Source: Pseudomonadota bacterium (lineage in GTDB: Bacteria; Pseudomonadota; Alphaproteobacteria; Azospirillales; Azospirillaceae). From it: DNA of 64,000 nt. The notes beneath the pieces are model-generated. The model did no database searches. It had not been told where the DNA came from and worked only from the letters and a program-made list of their open reading frames with translations. Where the stretch lies: NCBI GenBank assembly GCA_023423695.1, contig JAFAFA010000101.1, positions 9,590-73,589 of the forward strand, in the 5' to 3' direction. Below, piece by piece: positions 52,046 through 63,595 of this stretch. The first letter of the stretch is position 1. Each line of letters begins with the position of its first letter. Both the position numbers and the translations under genes were made by a program.

Positions 52046-52401
52046 TGCCCGGCCGCGGCGAGGAAGTCGCGAATTTTGTCCGAGGTGATCGGCTTGGCGA
52101 TAAAGCGGACGCCCAGAGCCTCGGCCTTGCGCCGCAGCGCGTCCTGGACGTTGGCGGTCAGCAGGCCGATGGTGAGACCGTCGAAGCGCTCCTTCAGCCG
52201 TTCGGCGAGCGCCAGACCGTCCATGCCCGGCATGTTGTAGTCGACGATGGCGGCGGCCGGCGGCACCTCTCCGACGATCTCCAAGGCCTCTTCGCCGCTC
52301 GCGGCGGTGACGATGGTCCAGTCGGGCCGCAGCGAAGCGATGACGCTGGAAACCATGTTGCGCGCCAATCGGCTGTCGTCGACGACAAGGATGCTGGTCA
52401 T
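52042..52401 (-). CDS. Single-domain response regulator (CheY-like)
   Basis: A 119-residue receiver domain without an output module. Asp8 and Asp9 (VVDDS), phospho-acceptor Asp54 (AIVDYNMPGMDG), Thr83 (LLTAN) and a C-terminal Lys (FIAKPIT, about 103) are present. It should cycle phosphate from a histidine kinase encoded elsewhere. It overlaps the CheC-like gene by four bases (GTGA), so the pair are made together: a CheY-like signal and its phosphatase. Confidence 0.94.
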   Translation of the reverse strand: MTSILVVDDSRLARNMVSSVIASLRPDWTIVTAASGEEALEIVGEVPPAAAIVDYNMPGMDGLALAERLKERFDGLTIGLLTANVQDALRRKAEALGVRFIAKPITSDKIRDFLAAAGQ

Positions 52402-52529
52402 GCCGATGATTCCGTCCTAAAGATTCCGTTCATGTTTTGCGGCTTTCTTACCGCAAACCATCCCGCCCCACAACACGAGCCTCGTTGGGCGGCTGAGTTC
52501 TTCAACCTTTACAGAATTCCAATATATCA

Positions 52530-53030
52530 ATGTTCAACCAGGACAACCCGGTGTCGGAGCCGGTTCACCCATCGCCCTCCGCAGGGATCCGCACGCCGAT
52601 CCGTGCCGTGCTCGACACCAATATCCTGGTGGCCTACGCGCTGCTCGGCGACGCCGCAATCCGGCGCCAGGACGCGATCCGCCGTTGCGTGGAGCTGGTG
52701 CGGGAGGATGGCGGGCTGACCGGCAGCAGCGAAACGCTGGCGGAACTGGAGGAGGTGCTGATGCGCCCGACCTTCGATCGCTACGCCGCCGCGGCCGATC
52801 GCCGCGCCTTCCTCGACCGGATCAGGGCGGAGACCGTTCTGGTGGAGCCGGCGGCGGTCGGGCGCCTGTGCCGCGACCCGGAGGACGACATGTTCCTGGC
52901 CGCCGCCGTCGGCGGGTCGGTGCCCTGGCTGGTGACCGTCGACCGCCAGCTCCTGTCGGTGCGCCGGGCCGGTGAGACCAGGGTTCTGCGGCCCGAGCGG
53001 CTTCTGGCCGCCCTGGACACGGCGCGCTGA
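52530..53030 (+). CDS. PIN-domain protein, putative toxin-type ribonuclease
   Basis: A 166-residue PIN_3-type nuclease. The acidic site is visible: Asp29 (VLDTNILVAY), a Glu in SSETLAELEEVL (about 70-77) and Asp in RDPEDDMFLAAA (about 114-125), then VTVDRQLL. Proteins of this type are commonly annotated as toxins, but no antitoxin gene (RHH or AbrB) is adjacent, so it is an orphan. The 20-residue N-terminal extension is unusual; a start at the later Arg-Ala-Val-Leu-Asp region lacks a start codon. Confidence 0.85.
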   Translation: MFNQDNPVSEPVHPSPSAGIRTPIRAVLDTNILVAYALLGDAAIRRQDAIRRCVELVREDGGLTGSSETLAELEEVLMRPTFDRYAAAADRRAFLDRIRAETVLVEPAAVGRLCRDPEDDMFLAAAVGGSVPWLVTVDRQLLSVRRAGETRVLRPERLLAALDTAR

Positions 53031-53176
53031 ACGGACACCTCCGCAGAATCCACTCGACAAACGGCATGCTCTTCCTAGAATGAAAAGAGAACACATCGCA
53101 AACTGCGAGTGAACGGGAATGGCTGCGGCGACGGTGACGCTGCGCCGATGGTGGAGTGCAGGGGGCATCTGCAGCG

Positions 53177-53626
53177 ATGAGCGTCCAACGGCTTCTGTTC
53201 GACGACCTGCCGGAGACGGAACCGGCGCGCAAGCCGCGCCGCAGCCGGACGGCCGGCGCCGCGGCAACCATGGCCGCCCAGGTGGCGGTCGACGTGGTGC
53301 GGGAGGCTGCCCCTCTGCCGAGGGCCGCGGCGCTCGCGGCCGGCGTCGCGACCTTGCCCCTCGCCCCTCCTGTCCCTCCGCCGCCACCCCCGGCATTCGA
53401 CCCGGCCGCGCTGTCCAATCCGGAATTGCGGGCGCTGGTGCAGGCGTTGCCCGACCAGCGGCTGGCCCATCTGCTGATCGAAGCGGCGCGCGAACTGAAG
53501 CGCCGTGCCGCTCCGGACCGCAGCGATCCGGACGGCGATGACGGCGATATGCCGCAGGAACCGAACCAGGCCCTGCTGCGGGCCGCAAGGCAGGCGGTTG
53601 GGGAACTGTCGGGTGACGACTTCTGA
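53177..53626 (+). CDS. Hypothetical Pro/Ala-rich protein
   Basis: A 149-residue protein starting MSVQRLLFDDLPETEPARKP. It has a basic patch (RKPRRSRT), an alanine-rich stretch, a run VPPPPPP (about 66-73), then a helical part LSNPELRALVQALPDQRLAH and LIEAARELKRRA (about 79-110). It is probably soluble and partly disordered. No family is recognised. It follows the PIN gene by 146 bases. Confidence 0.55.
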   Translation: MSVQRLLFDDLPETEPARKPRRSRTAGAAATMAAQVAVDVVREAAPLPRAAALAAGVATLPLAPPVPPPPPPAFDPAALSNPELRALVQALPDQRLAHLLIEAARELKRRAAPDRSDPDGDDGDMPQEPNQALLRAARQAVGELSGDDF

Positions 53627-53802
53627 TCGGCTCGGCGTTCCTGGGGTCACTCCTTAGTCAAGAAAGTTTCCGAGACAAACGACGCGCCTTTATGTCATGA
53701 TCGTTCTCAGCCCGCGTTTTACATGCCGCATCGCACAATAAAGCGGCCGTCTGACGTCATCGGGCCCGCCGAACCCACAAGCGACGTCTCCCGGAGGGGG
53801 CT

Positions 53803-54390
53803 TTGGACTGGATCACTTGGTTGCAGGAATGGGGGAACGCCTTTTACCCGCTGGCCTTTGTCTGGGCCTTTTTTGAAGGTGAAACATTTGTAATCTTCGG
53901 CGGGATGGGTGCAAAGCTCGGGATCATCAATCTATACTGGCTGGTCGGCACCGTCTGGATCGGCAGCTTCATGGGCGATCAGGTCTGGTTCTGGCTTGGC
54001 CGCCGCTGGGGCAACAGGGCGCTCGCACGCTTTCCCTCGGCCGAGGTGCATGCCAGCCGTGTGCTGCGCTGGCTCGAGAAATACGGCGTCGCCTTCATTC
54101 TGGTCTTCCGCTTCCTCTACGGCGTGCGGAACATCGCGTCGGTCGCCATCGGCACCTCCCGCATGCCGTGGTCCCGCTTCCTGTTCTGGAACTTCATCGC
54201 CGCCGGCATCTGGGCCTGGAGCTTCGCCGGCGCCGGCTACCTGTTCGGCGAAGCCGCTGCCGCCATCGGCGAGGACGGCCCGAAGATCCTGGTACTGTCC
54301 GCTCTGGCCATCGGCGGGCTGTGGCTCGCCATCAAGAGCATCCTCTGGGTCCGCCGCCGGGCGCTTGCCGCCACCAATCCGGCGGAGTGA
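53803..54390 (+). CDS. DedA-family membrane protein
   Basis: A 195-residue inner-membrane protein of the DedA (SNARE-associated/VTT) family, linked to lipid flipping and proton-coupled transport. Conserved features: an N-terminal helix with AFFEGETFVIFGG, GSFMGDQVWFWLGRRWG (the GD-x-x-x-Y/FW-x-GR motif, about 48-63) and RFLYGVRNIASVAIGTSRMPWSRF (about 105-128, partially quoted), with the R-x-x-R/G-x-R patch. A TTG start at 53803 is supported by CGGAGGGGG just upstream. Confidence 0.92.
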   Translation: MDWITWLQEWGNAFYPLAFVWAFFEGETFVIFGGMGAKLGIINLYWLVGTVWIGSFMGDQVWFWLGRRWGNRALARFPSAEVHASRVLRWLEKYGVAFILVFRFLYGVRNIASVAIGTSRMPWSRFLFWNFIAAGIWAWSFAGAGYLFGEAAAAIGEDGPKILVLSALAIGGLWLAIKSILWVRRRALAATNPAE

Positions 54391-54464
54391 GGCCGGCGGA
54401 GTGAGGCGCCCAACCGGAGAGGGTTGGGAGGGGGCGTCCATCAATTTAAAACATCACACGAATC

Positions 54465-54498
54465 AAAAGGGGCTGCTTCAACCGAAGCAGCCCCTTTT
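54465..54498. terminator. Bidirectional terminator between dedA-family gene and purL
   Basis: Stem AAAAGGGGCTGCTTC / GAAGCAGCCCCTTTT with an AACC loop. It is T-rich on both sides and lies between convergent genes. Confidence 0.92.
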
Positions 54499-54504
54499 CC
54501 GTTC

Positions 54505-56726
<2,222 letters not shown>

Positions 56727-56730
<4 letters not shown>

Positions 56731-57416
56731 GACAGGGCCTCCACCAGACCTTCGAACATGGGCTTGCCGTCGGTGTTGCCGTGCAGGGCCTCCACCGCGT
56801 CCTCGGGGTGCGGCATCAGGCCGAGCACGGTGCGCTTGGCGTTGAAGATGCCGGCGATGTCGGACACCGAGCCGTTGGGGTTGCCGCGCGGATCGGCACG
56901 CGCCTCGTCGCCGACATAGCGGAAGGCGACTTGGCCTTCGCCGTCCAGCCGCTTCACCGTCTCCGCGTCGGTCCAGTAGTTGCCGTCGCCATGGGCCACG
57001 GGGAAGCGGACGATCTGGCCCTTCGCGTATTTCTTCGTGAAGGGGCTATCGGTGTTCTCCACCCGCAGATGCTGGACGCGGCAGACGAACTTCAGCGCAC
57101 CGTTGCGCATCAGCGCGCCGGGCAGTAGCCCGGCCTCGGTGATGATCTGGAAGCCGTTGCAGACGCCGAGGACCCGGACGCCCTGATCGGCCCGCGCCTT
57201 CACCTCGCGCATGATCGGCGAATGCGCCGCCATGGCGCCGGAGCGCAGGTAATCGCCATAGGAGAAGCCGCCGGGCACGACGATCAGGTCGACCTTGGGC
57301 AGTTCGGTGTCGCGGTGCCAGACCAGATGCGGCTTGGTCCCGCTGACGGCCTCCAGCGCGGCGACGGCGTCGCGTTCGCGGTTGGAGCCGGGGAAAACGA
57401 CGATGGCGGCCTTCAT
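56727..57416 (-). CDS. purQ: Phosphoribosylformylglycinamidine synthase subunit PurQ
   Basis: Class I glutaminase subunit (229 aa) that feeds ammonia to PurL. The nucleophile Cys86 lies in [10 protein letters not shown], the oxyanion strand in [15 protein letters not shown] and the His-Glu pair in LMPHPEDA near 206-213. ATG 57416 gives the canonical [12 protein letters not shown] start. The stop overlaps the purL GTG, so the two are translationally coupled. Confidence 0.97.
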
Positions 57417-57528
57417 GGGGCGGTCAAAATCCGGCGTCGTGAGGGGGAGGAGTTCGCGCCGGACACTAAAGCCGCCGCCCCGGCAAAGCAAGAGTCGGCC
57501 AAGGGGCGGCGGAGTTGTGTGCGGCGCA

Positions 57529-58755
57529 TTACATACCCGGCGCATCCTCTTCCGGGTACGCGGTGATGTGGTGCAACGACAGGTCGGCGCCTTTGTATTC
57601 CTGTTCGGGGTCGAGACGGATGCCGACGGTGACGCGCAGCAGGCCGTAGACCGCGAGACCGGCGGCGAATCCGAAGCCGGCGCCGCCCAGTGTGCCGGCG
57701 ATCTGGCTGAGGATCGACACCCCGCCCAGGCCGCCCAGCGCCTCCTGCCCGAACACGCCGGCCAAGAGGCCGCCGGTCAGGCCGCACAGGCCGTGCAGCG
57801 GCCAGACGCCCAGCACGTCGTCGATCTTCCAGTCGATCTGGCACTTGTTGAAGGCCCAGACGAACAGCAGGCCCGCCACGCCGCCGGTGATCAGCGCGCC
57901 CAGCGGGTGCATGACATCCGACCCGGCGCAGACCGCCACCAGACCGGCCAGCGCGCCGTTGTGGACGAAGCCGGGGTCGGTGCGGCTGATGACCAGCGAG
58001 GTGACGATGCCGCCGACCATCGCCATCAGCGAGTTCAGCGCCACCAGACCCGTCACGCCGTCCAGAACCTGCGCGCTCATCACGTTGAAGCCGAACCAGC
58101 CGACGCACAGCACCCAGGCGCCAAGCGCCAGGAAGGGGATGTTCGACGGCGGGATGGCGACCAGCGAGCCGTTGGCGCGGTAGCGGCCGCGGCGGTTGCC
58201 GAGGTTCAGCACGGCGCCCAGCGCTACCCAGCCGCCGAAGGCATGCACCACCACCGACCCGGCGAAGTCGTGGAAGGGCTGGCCGAAGGTGGCGGCCATC
58301 CAGCTCTGCAGGCCGAAGCGGGTGCCCCACACCGTGCCTTCCATCAGCGGATAGAACAGCGCGATGAGCGCCAGAGTGGCAGCCGCCTGCGGCCAGAAGC
58401 GGGCGCGCTCGGCGATGCCGCCCGACACGATGGCCGGGACCGCGGCGGCGAAGGTCGCCAGGAAGAAGAACTTGACCAGATCATAGCCATAGGCTGCGAA
58501 ACCGCCGCTTCCCTTGCCGACCAGCGTGTGGGCGTCGGCGAAGAAGTCGATGCCGTAGGCGACGGTGTAGCCGATGAAGAAATAGGCGATGGTCGACATG
58601 GCGAAATCCGACAGGATCTTCACCAGCGCGTTGACCTGATTCTTGCGGCGGACCGTCCCGACCTCCAGCAGGGCGAAGCCGCAGTGCATCGCCAGCACCA
58701 TCACCGCGCCCATCAGGACGAAAAGAACATCACCGCCCGTTTTTGCCGCATCCAT
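57529..58755 (-). CDS. amtB: Ammonium transporter
   Basis: A 408-residue Amt/MEP/Rh channel with about eleven helices. The twin pore histidines are in place: [12 protein letters not shown] (about 165) and [12 protein letters not shown] (about 311). The opening [17 protein letters not shown] lacks the signal peptide of E. coli AmtB. The final loop [13 protein letters not shown] is short and acidic. No glnK/glnB gene is adjacent, unlike the classical glnK-amtB operon. Its upstream region holds several GCAAA/TTTGC motifs (58756-58825). It takes up ammonium and is typically nitrogen-regulated. Confidence 0.95.
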   Translation of the reverse strand: MDAAKTGGDVLFVLMGAVMVLAMHCGFALLEVGTVRRKNQVNALVKILSDFAMSTIAYFFIGYTVAYGIDFFADAHTLVGKGSGGFAAYGYDLVKFFFLATFAAAVPAIVSGGIAERARFWPQAAATLALIALFYPLMEGTVWGTRFGLQSWMAATFGQPFHDFAGSVVVHAFGGWVALGAVLNLGNRRGRYRANGSLVAIPPSNIPFLALGAWVLCVGWFGFNVMSAQVLDGVTGLVALNSLMAMVGGIVTSLVISRTDPGFVHNGALAGLVAVCAGSDVMHPLGALITGGVAGLLFVWAFNKCQIDWKIDDVLGVWPLHGLCGLTGGLLAGVFGQEALGGLGGVSILSQIAGTLGGAGFGFAAGLAVYGLLRVTVGIRLDPEQEYKGADLSLHHITAYPEEDAPGM

Positions 58756-58869
58756 TTGCGCAAACCTTCAGCAATTTGCCTAAAAAATCGACAAACTGCT
58801 ATCAAATTGAGCAAATATGCGCAAGGGCGTAGCTGACGTTTGGATAGGCGGAGTGGCGGAAATGCAGCA

Positions 58870-58904
58870 CAAAAAGCGGGCGAACCCGTCACGGGTTGCC
58901 CGCT
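58870..58904 (-). terminator. Terminator of pmbA
   Basis: Stem AGCGGGC-AACCCG / CGGGTT-GCCCGCT. Read on the minus strand, the T-run TTTTT follows. It lies 62 bases past the pmbA stop. Confidence 0.85.
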
Positions 58905-58966
58905 GTCTGCGCAAGAACGATGCCAAGAGATGAAGAGGCGGGCGGAGCTGCCTCCGCCCTCAATGC

Positions 58967-60337
58967 TTACATGCCGGCGATGGTCATGCCGTCGATGCGA
59001 ACGGTCGGCGCATCCATGCCGAAGCGCAGCTCCAGGTCGTCGGCGGCCTCCATGTTCAGGAACATGTCCTTGAGGTTGCCGGCGATGGTGATCTCGTTGA
59101 CCGGATAGGCGATCTGTCCGTTCTCGATCCAGAAGCCGCCGGCGCCGCGGCTGTAATCGCCGGTGACGCCGTTGACGCCCATGCCCATCAGGTCGGTGAG
59201 GTAGAAGCCGTCCTTGATCTCCGCCAGGATATCGGCGCGGCTGCGCTTGCCGGCGGCCATATAGACGTTGGCCGGGGCCGGGCCGGGAGGGCCGGAAGTG
59301 CCGCGCGCGGCGTGGCCGGTGGTCTGCAGGCCGAGCTGCCGGGCGGAGCGCAGGTCGAGCAGCCAGGTGGTCAGCACGCCGTTCTCGATCAGGGTGCGGC
59401 GCTTCACCTCGACGCCCTCCGCATCGAAGGGGCGGGAGCGCAGGCCGCGCTTCACATGCGGATCGTCGACGATGGTGATGGAGGGGGCAAAGATTTGCTG
59501 CCCCATCTTGTCCTTCAGGAAGCTGGTGCCGCGGGCGATGCTGGGCCCGCTGATGGCGCCGGTGAGATGGCCGAGCAGGCCGCGCGACACCCGCGGGTCG
59601 AACACCACCGGCACCTTGCAGCTCTTGACCCGGCGCGGGTTCAGACGGCGGACGGCACGCTCGCCGGCTTCGCGGCCGATCTCCGCGGCATCGCGCAGGT
59701 CGGCGCCATAGACCTTGCTGTCATAGTCGTAGTCGCGCTCCATCCCCGTCCCGGTCCCGACGATGACGGAGGCCGACAGCGACTGGCGCGACACGCCGTA
59801 GGTGCCGGCGAAGCCGTTGGACGCGGCGATGGCGATGGTCGAGCGGCTCCAGCCGGCGTCGGCGCCTTCGGAGTTGGTGACGCCCTGAACCGCCAGCGCC
59901 GCCTCTTCAGCGACGCGAGCGCGCTCGATCAGCGTTTCCGACGACGGTTCCTCGGAATCGCAGATGTCGAGGTCGGGCCAGCTGCGGGCCAGTTGTTCGG
60001 GATCGGCGATGCCGGCAAATCCGTCCTCCGGCACGACGCGGGCCATGGCGATGGCGCGCTCGACCAACTCGTCCAGCACCTTGGTGCTGCGGTCGGTGGA
60101 AGAGACGATGGCCTGCCGCTTGCCGACGAACACCCGAAGGCCGAGATCGCCGGATTCGGACCGCTCCAGCTTTTCAGTCTTGCCCAGCCGCTGGGCGAGG
60201 GACACGGAAGCGCTGTCGAACAGCACGGCGTCGGCGGCATCCGCCCCGGCGGCACGCGCCTTGGCGATCAGGTCGTCCAGCAGGTTCAGGACCCCGGACG
60301 GATCCGTCCGGTGCTGGTCGTTCGGCGAAACGGTCAT
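58967..60337 (-). CDS. pmbA: Metalloprotease PmbA/TldE
   Basis: A 456-residue TldD/PmbA-family protein. PmbA (TldE) pairs with TldD to form a heterodimeric protease that degrades unfolded peptides and matures microcins. PmbA-type markers are RSESGDLGLRVFVGKRQAIV (about 65-84), TLIENGVLTTWLLDLRSARQ, GTSGPPGPAPANVYM and GVNGVTGDYSRGAGGFWIEN (about 404-423). As expected for PmbA, the HExxxH zinc motif of TldD is missing. GGAGAG precedes ATG 60337. It is transcribed downstream of glyS with a hairpin between, and no tldD lies nearby. Confidence 0.95.
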   Translation of the reverse strand: MTVSPNDQHRTDPSGVLNLLDDLIAKARAAGADAADAVLFDSASVSLAQRLGKTEKLERSESGDLGLRVFVGKRQAIVSSTDRSTKVLDELVERAIAMARVVPEDGFAGIADPEQLARSWPDLDICDSEEPSSETLIERARVAEEAALAVQGVTNSEGADAGWSRSTIAIAASNGFAGTYGVSRQSLSASVIVGTGTGMERDYDYDSKVYGADLRDAAEIGREAGERAVRRLNPRRVKSCKVPVVFDPRVSRGLLGHLTGAISGPSIARGTSFLKDKMGQQIFAPSITIVDDPHVKRGLRSRPFDAEGVEVKRRTLIENGVLTTWLLDLRSARQLGLQTTGHAARGTSGPPGPAPANVYMAAGKRSRADILAEIKDGFYLTDLMGMGVNGVTGDYSRGAGGFWIENGQIAYPVNEITIAGNLKDMFLNMEAADDLELRFGMDAPTVRIDGMTIAGM

Positions 60338-60465
60338 CAGGCTCTCCGGTTGGTCTCCTGTCTGTCTAGCAAATGGGAGGGCAACGCGGAACGGGGAAGA
60401 GGTTAAATGCCGCCCACCCGTCTCGGCGGCCATGCTATGCACGCGTTTCGCGGATCGGGATGCGG

Positions 60466-60489
60466 GGAGGGGGCGCGAACGCCCCCTCC
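60466..60489 (-). terminator. Hairpin after glyS
   Basis: Stem GGAGGGGGCG / CGCCCCCTCC with a CGAA loop, directly after the glyS stop. The following bases lack a strong T-run. Confidence 0.6.
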
Positions 60490-60493
60490 GGAC

Positions 60494-62581
60494 TCAGCCC
60501 TCGATCTTCGAGAAGTCGGCGACCGTGTTCAGGGTCGTGCGAATCTGCGTCAGCAGGCGCAGGCGGTTGGCGCGCAGATCCTTGTCCTCCGCGTTCACCG
60601 TGACCTTGTCGAAGAAGGCATCACCCGGGCCGCGCAGCTTCGCCAGCGCCGCCATGGTGCCGGTGAAGTCCTCCGTGTCCAGCAGCGGCTTGGCGGTGGC
60701 CGAGGCCTCGTTCAGCGCGGCGAACAGCGCCTTTTCCTCGTCCTGGGCCAGACGGGCGGCATCGACCGGCTGGTCGAAGGTCGCACCGTCCTTCTTCTCC
60801 TCGATGCGGACGATGTTGGACGCGCGCTTGTAGGCCGCCAGCAGATTGGCGCCCTCGTCGGAGCCGACAAAGGTCTGGAGGGCCTTCACGCGGGCCAGCA
60901 GCCGGACCAGATCGTCCTCGCCGCCGAGCGCGAACACGGCATCGACCAGATCGTGGCGGACGCCCTGCTCGCGCAGCACCACCTTCAGGCGGTCGGCGAA
61001 GAAGGACATCAGGTCGCCGCCAACACCGCCGGCCGGGGCGAAGCCGCTGACCTTGTAGGCGCCATGGGCCGCGGCGAAGATCTCCGACAGCTTCACCCGC
61101 AGCCCGTTCTCCAGCACCAGCCGGATCACGCCCAGCGCGGCGCGGCGCAGCGCATAGGGATCCTTCGAACCCGTCGGCTTCTCGTCGATGGCGAAGAAGC
61201 CGACCAGCGTGTCGATCTTGTCGGCGAGCGCCACCGAAACCGAAACCGGTGCGGTCGGGCAGCTGTCCGACGGACCCAGCGGCTTGTAATGGTCGGCGAT
61301 GGCGTTGGCGACGTCGGCGCTCTCGCCCTGGCCCAGAGCGTAGTAGCGGCCCATGATCCCCTGGACCTCGGGGAACTCGCCGACCACCTCGGTCACCAGA
61401 TCGGCCTTGCACAGCAGGGCGGCACGGCTGGCGGCGTCGCTGTCGGCGCCGATGGCGCGGGCGATCTCGGCGGCCAGAAGCTGCACGCGGGTGACCTTCT
61501 CGGCCACCGTGCCCAGCTTGGCGTGGAAAGTGATCTTTTCCAGCGCCGGGACGCGGGCTTCCAGCTTGGTCTTGCGGTCCTGGTCCCAGAAGAACTTGGC
61601 GTCGGACAGGCGGGCGCGCAGCACGCGCTCGTTGCCGGCGACCACGGCCTTGCCGCCGTCCAGCGTCTCGGTGTTCGCAACGACGATGAAGCGCGGGGCC
61701 ATCCGGCCCTCGGCATCCAGCACGGCGAAATACTTCTGGTGGGTGCGCATGGAAGTGATGAGAACCTCCGACGGCACGTCCATGAAGCTTTCGTCGATGG
61801 CGCCCATCAGCACGACCGGCCATTCGACGAGGCCGGCGACCTCCTCCAGCAGCCCATCGTCGGGCGACAGGGTCAGGCCCTGGGCCTTGGCCAGCGCCTC
61901 AGCGTCGGCCTTGATCTTGGCCTTGCGCTCCTCGCGGTCGAGCACGACCTTGGCGGCGCGCAGCTTCTCCTTGTAGTCGGCGAAGCTCTCCACCGTGAAG
62001 GCGTCGGGGGCCAGGAAGCGGTGGCCGCGGGTGACGTTGCCGAAGACAACGCGGCCCTGGGTGCCGCCGATGTCATAGCCGCCGTCGAGCACGCGCCCGC
62101 CGAACAGGGCGATGATCGAGTGCAGCGGACGGACCCAGCGCACGGTGCCGGTGCCCCAGCGCATCGACTTCGGCCAGGGCAGCTCGGCCATGGCGGCGGG
62201 GATGATCTCCGCCAGCACCGCGGCGGTCTCGCGGCCCTTCTTCTCGGTCACCGCGAAATAGAACACGCCTTTGCCGGTGTCGCGCTGCTCGCACTGGTCG
62301 AGGCTGTCGAGCCCAGCCGACTTCAGGAATCCGGCGACCGCCTGTTCGGGAGAGCCGACGCGCGGACCCTTCTTCTCCTCGCGCACGTCGGCGGTGCGCT
62401 CCGGCAGCCCGTCGACCACCAGGGCCAGACGGCGCGGGGTGGAGTGCGCTTCGGCCTTGGCGAAGGTCAGGCCGTTCGCCGCCAGCTTGTCGGTGACGAG
62501 GCGTTTCAGGTCGTCGGCGGCCCGCGCCTGCATGCGGGCGGGGATTTCTTCGGAGAAGAATTCGATCAGGAGTTCGGTCAT
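60494..62581 (-). CDS. glyS: Glycyl-tRNA synthetase beta subunit
   Basis: Beta chain (695 aa) of the alpha2-beta2 GlyRS; it recognises tRNA-Gly and supports the catalytic alpha chain. Conserved segments include [18 protein letters not shown] at the N terminus, [23 protein letters not shown] (about 250-260), [15 protein letters not shown] and [15 protein letters not shown] (about 470-484). The C-terminal anticodon-binding helices are complete. It lies four bases after glyQ, so the two are co-translated in equal amounts. Confidence 0.97.
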   Translation of the reverse strand: MTELLIEFFSEEIPARMQARAADDLKRLVTDKLAANGLTFAKAEAHSTPRRLALVVDGLPERTADVREEKKGPRVGSPEQAVAGFLKSAGLDSLDQCEQRDTGKGVFYFAVTEKKGRETAAVLAEIIPAAMAELPWPKSMRWGTGTVRWVRPLHSIIALFGGRVLDGGYDIGGTQGRVVFGNVTRGHRFLAPDAFTVESFADYKEKLRAAKVVLDREERKAKIKADAEALAKAQGLTLSPDDGLLEEVAGLVEWPVVLMGAIDESFMDVPSEVLITSMRTHQKYFAVLDAEGRMAPRFIVVANTETLDGGKAVVAGNERVLRARLSDAKFFWDQDRKTKLEARVPALEKITFHAKLGTVAEKVTRVQLLAAEIARAIGADSDAASRAALLCKADLVTEVVGEFPEVQGIMGRYYALGQGESADVANAIADHYKPLGPSDSCPTAPVSVSVALADKIDTLVGFFAIDEKPTGSKDPYALRRAALGVIRLVLENGLRVKLSEIFAAAHGAYKVSGFAPAGGVGGDLMSFFADRLKVVLREQGVRHDLVDAVFALGGEDDLVRLLARVKALQTFVGSDEGANLLAAYKRASNIVRIEEKKDGATFDQPVDAARLAQDEEKALFAALNEASATAKPLLDTEDFTGTMAALAKLRGPGDAFFDKVTVNAEDKDLRANRLRLLTQIRTTLNTVADFSKIEG

Positions 62582-62585
62582 GGGA

Positions 62586-63500
62586 TTACTTCGCCCCCGT
62601 CCAGGCTTCACAGCAGGCCTTGGCCAGCGTGCGCACGCGGCCGATATAGGCGGCGCGCTCGACAACGCTGATCACGCCGCGGGCGTCCAGCAGGTTGAAC
62701 AGATGCGACGCCTTGATGCACTGGTCATAGGCGGGCAGCGCGAGGTTCTGCGCCACCAGCGCCTGGCACTCGGCCTCGGCGTCCTTGAAATGCTGGAGCA
62801 GCATGTCGGTGTTGGCGAACTCGAAATTGTGCTTCGAGTATTCGACCTCGGCGCGCTTGAACACGTCGCCGTACTTCACGCCCTGGCCGTTGAAGTCCAA
62901 GTCGTAGACATTCTCCACGCCCTGCACATACATGGCGAGGCGTTCCAGGCCGTAGGTCAGCTCGACCGCGACCGGGTCGCACTCGATGCCGCCGACCTGC
63001 TGGAAATAGGTGTACTGCGTCACTTCCATGCCGTCGCACCACACTTCCCAGCCCAGGCCCCAGGCGCCCAGCGTCGGGCTTTCCCAGTCGTCCTCGACGA
63101 AGCGGATGTCGTGCAGCGCCGGATCGATGCCGATGGCGCGCAGGCTTTCCAGATAAAGCTCCTGCGCGTTGGCCGGCGAGGGCTTCATGATGACCTGGTA
63201 CTGGTAATAATGCTGCAGGCGGTTCGGATTCTCGCCATAGCGGCCGTCCTTCGGCCGGCGCGACGGCTGGACATAGGCCGCCTTCCAGGGGTCGGGACCC
63301 AGCGCGCGCAGCGTGGTCGCGGGGTGGAAGGTGCCGGCGCCGACCTCCATGTCGTAGGGCTGCAGGATCGCGCAGCCGGTGGCCGCCCAATAGCTCTGCA
63401 GCCGCAGGATCACGTCCTGGAAGCAGCGCGGCCGGTTCGCATCGGCGGGCGAGGGGGGACGCGGTTGTGAAGCGGCCGCAGCGGGCTGGGGGCTGGTCAT
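62586..63500 (-). CDS. glyQ: Glycyl-tRNA synthetase alpha subunit
   Basis: Catalytic class II subunit (304 aa). The signature [20 protein letters not shown] (about 26-45), motif 2 [20 protein letters not shown] and motif 3 [20 protein letters not shown] (about 195-214) are all present. Residues 1-25 are a Pro/Ala/Ser-rich extension not seen in enterobacterial GlyQ. ATG 63500 is supported by AAAGGA. First gene of the glyQ-glyS pair and divergent from the exported protein at 63596. Confidence 0.97.
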   Translation of the reverse strand: MTSPQPAAAASQPRPPSPADANRPRCFQDVILRLQSYWAATGCAILQPYDMEVGAGTFHPATTLRALGPDPWKAAYVQPSRRPKDGRYGENPNRLQHYYQYQVIMKPSPANAQELYLESLRAIGIDPALHDIRFVEDDWESPTLGAWGLGWEVWCDGMEVTQYTYFQQVGGIECDPVAVELTYGLERLAMYVQGVENVYDLDFNGQGVKYGDVFKRAEVEYSKHNFEFANTDMLLQHFKDAEAECQALVAQNLALPAYDQCIKASHLFNLLDARGVISVVERAAYIGRVRTLAKACCEAWTGAK

Positions 63501-63595
63501 GGCGGCGTCCTTTCGCATAACTGGCGCGAATGCAGGCCGCTCATAGGATGCGGCCGGGGGCGGGTCAATCTGCCCGCACCTGATGGGGACGCCCG

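Noticed and set aside
60407..62671. 754-codon open frame antisense to glyS
   Set aside because: Composition (His/Gln/Gly/Arg-rich) is typical of antisense shadows; glyS is certain.
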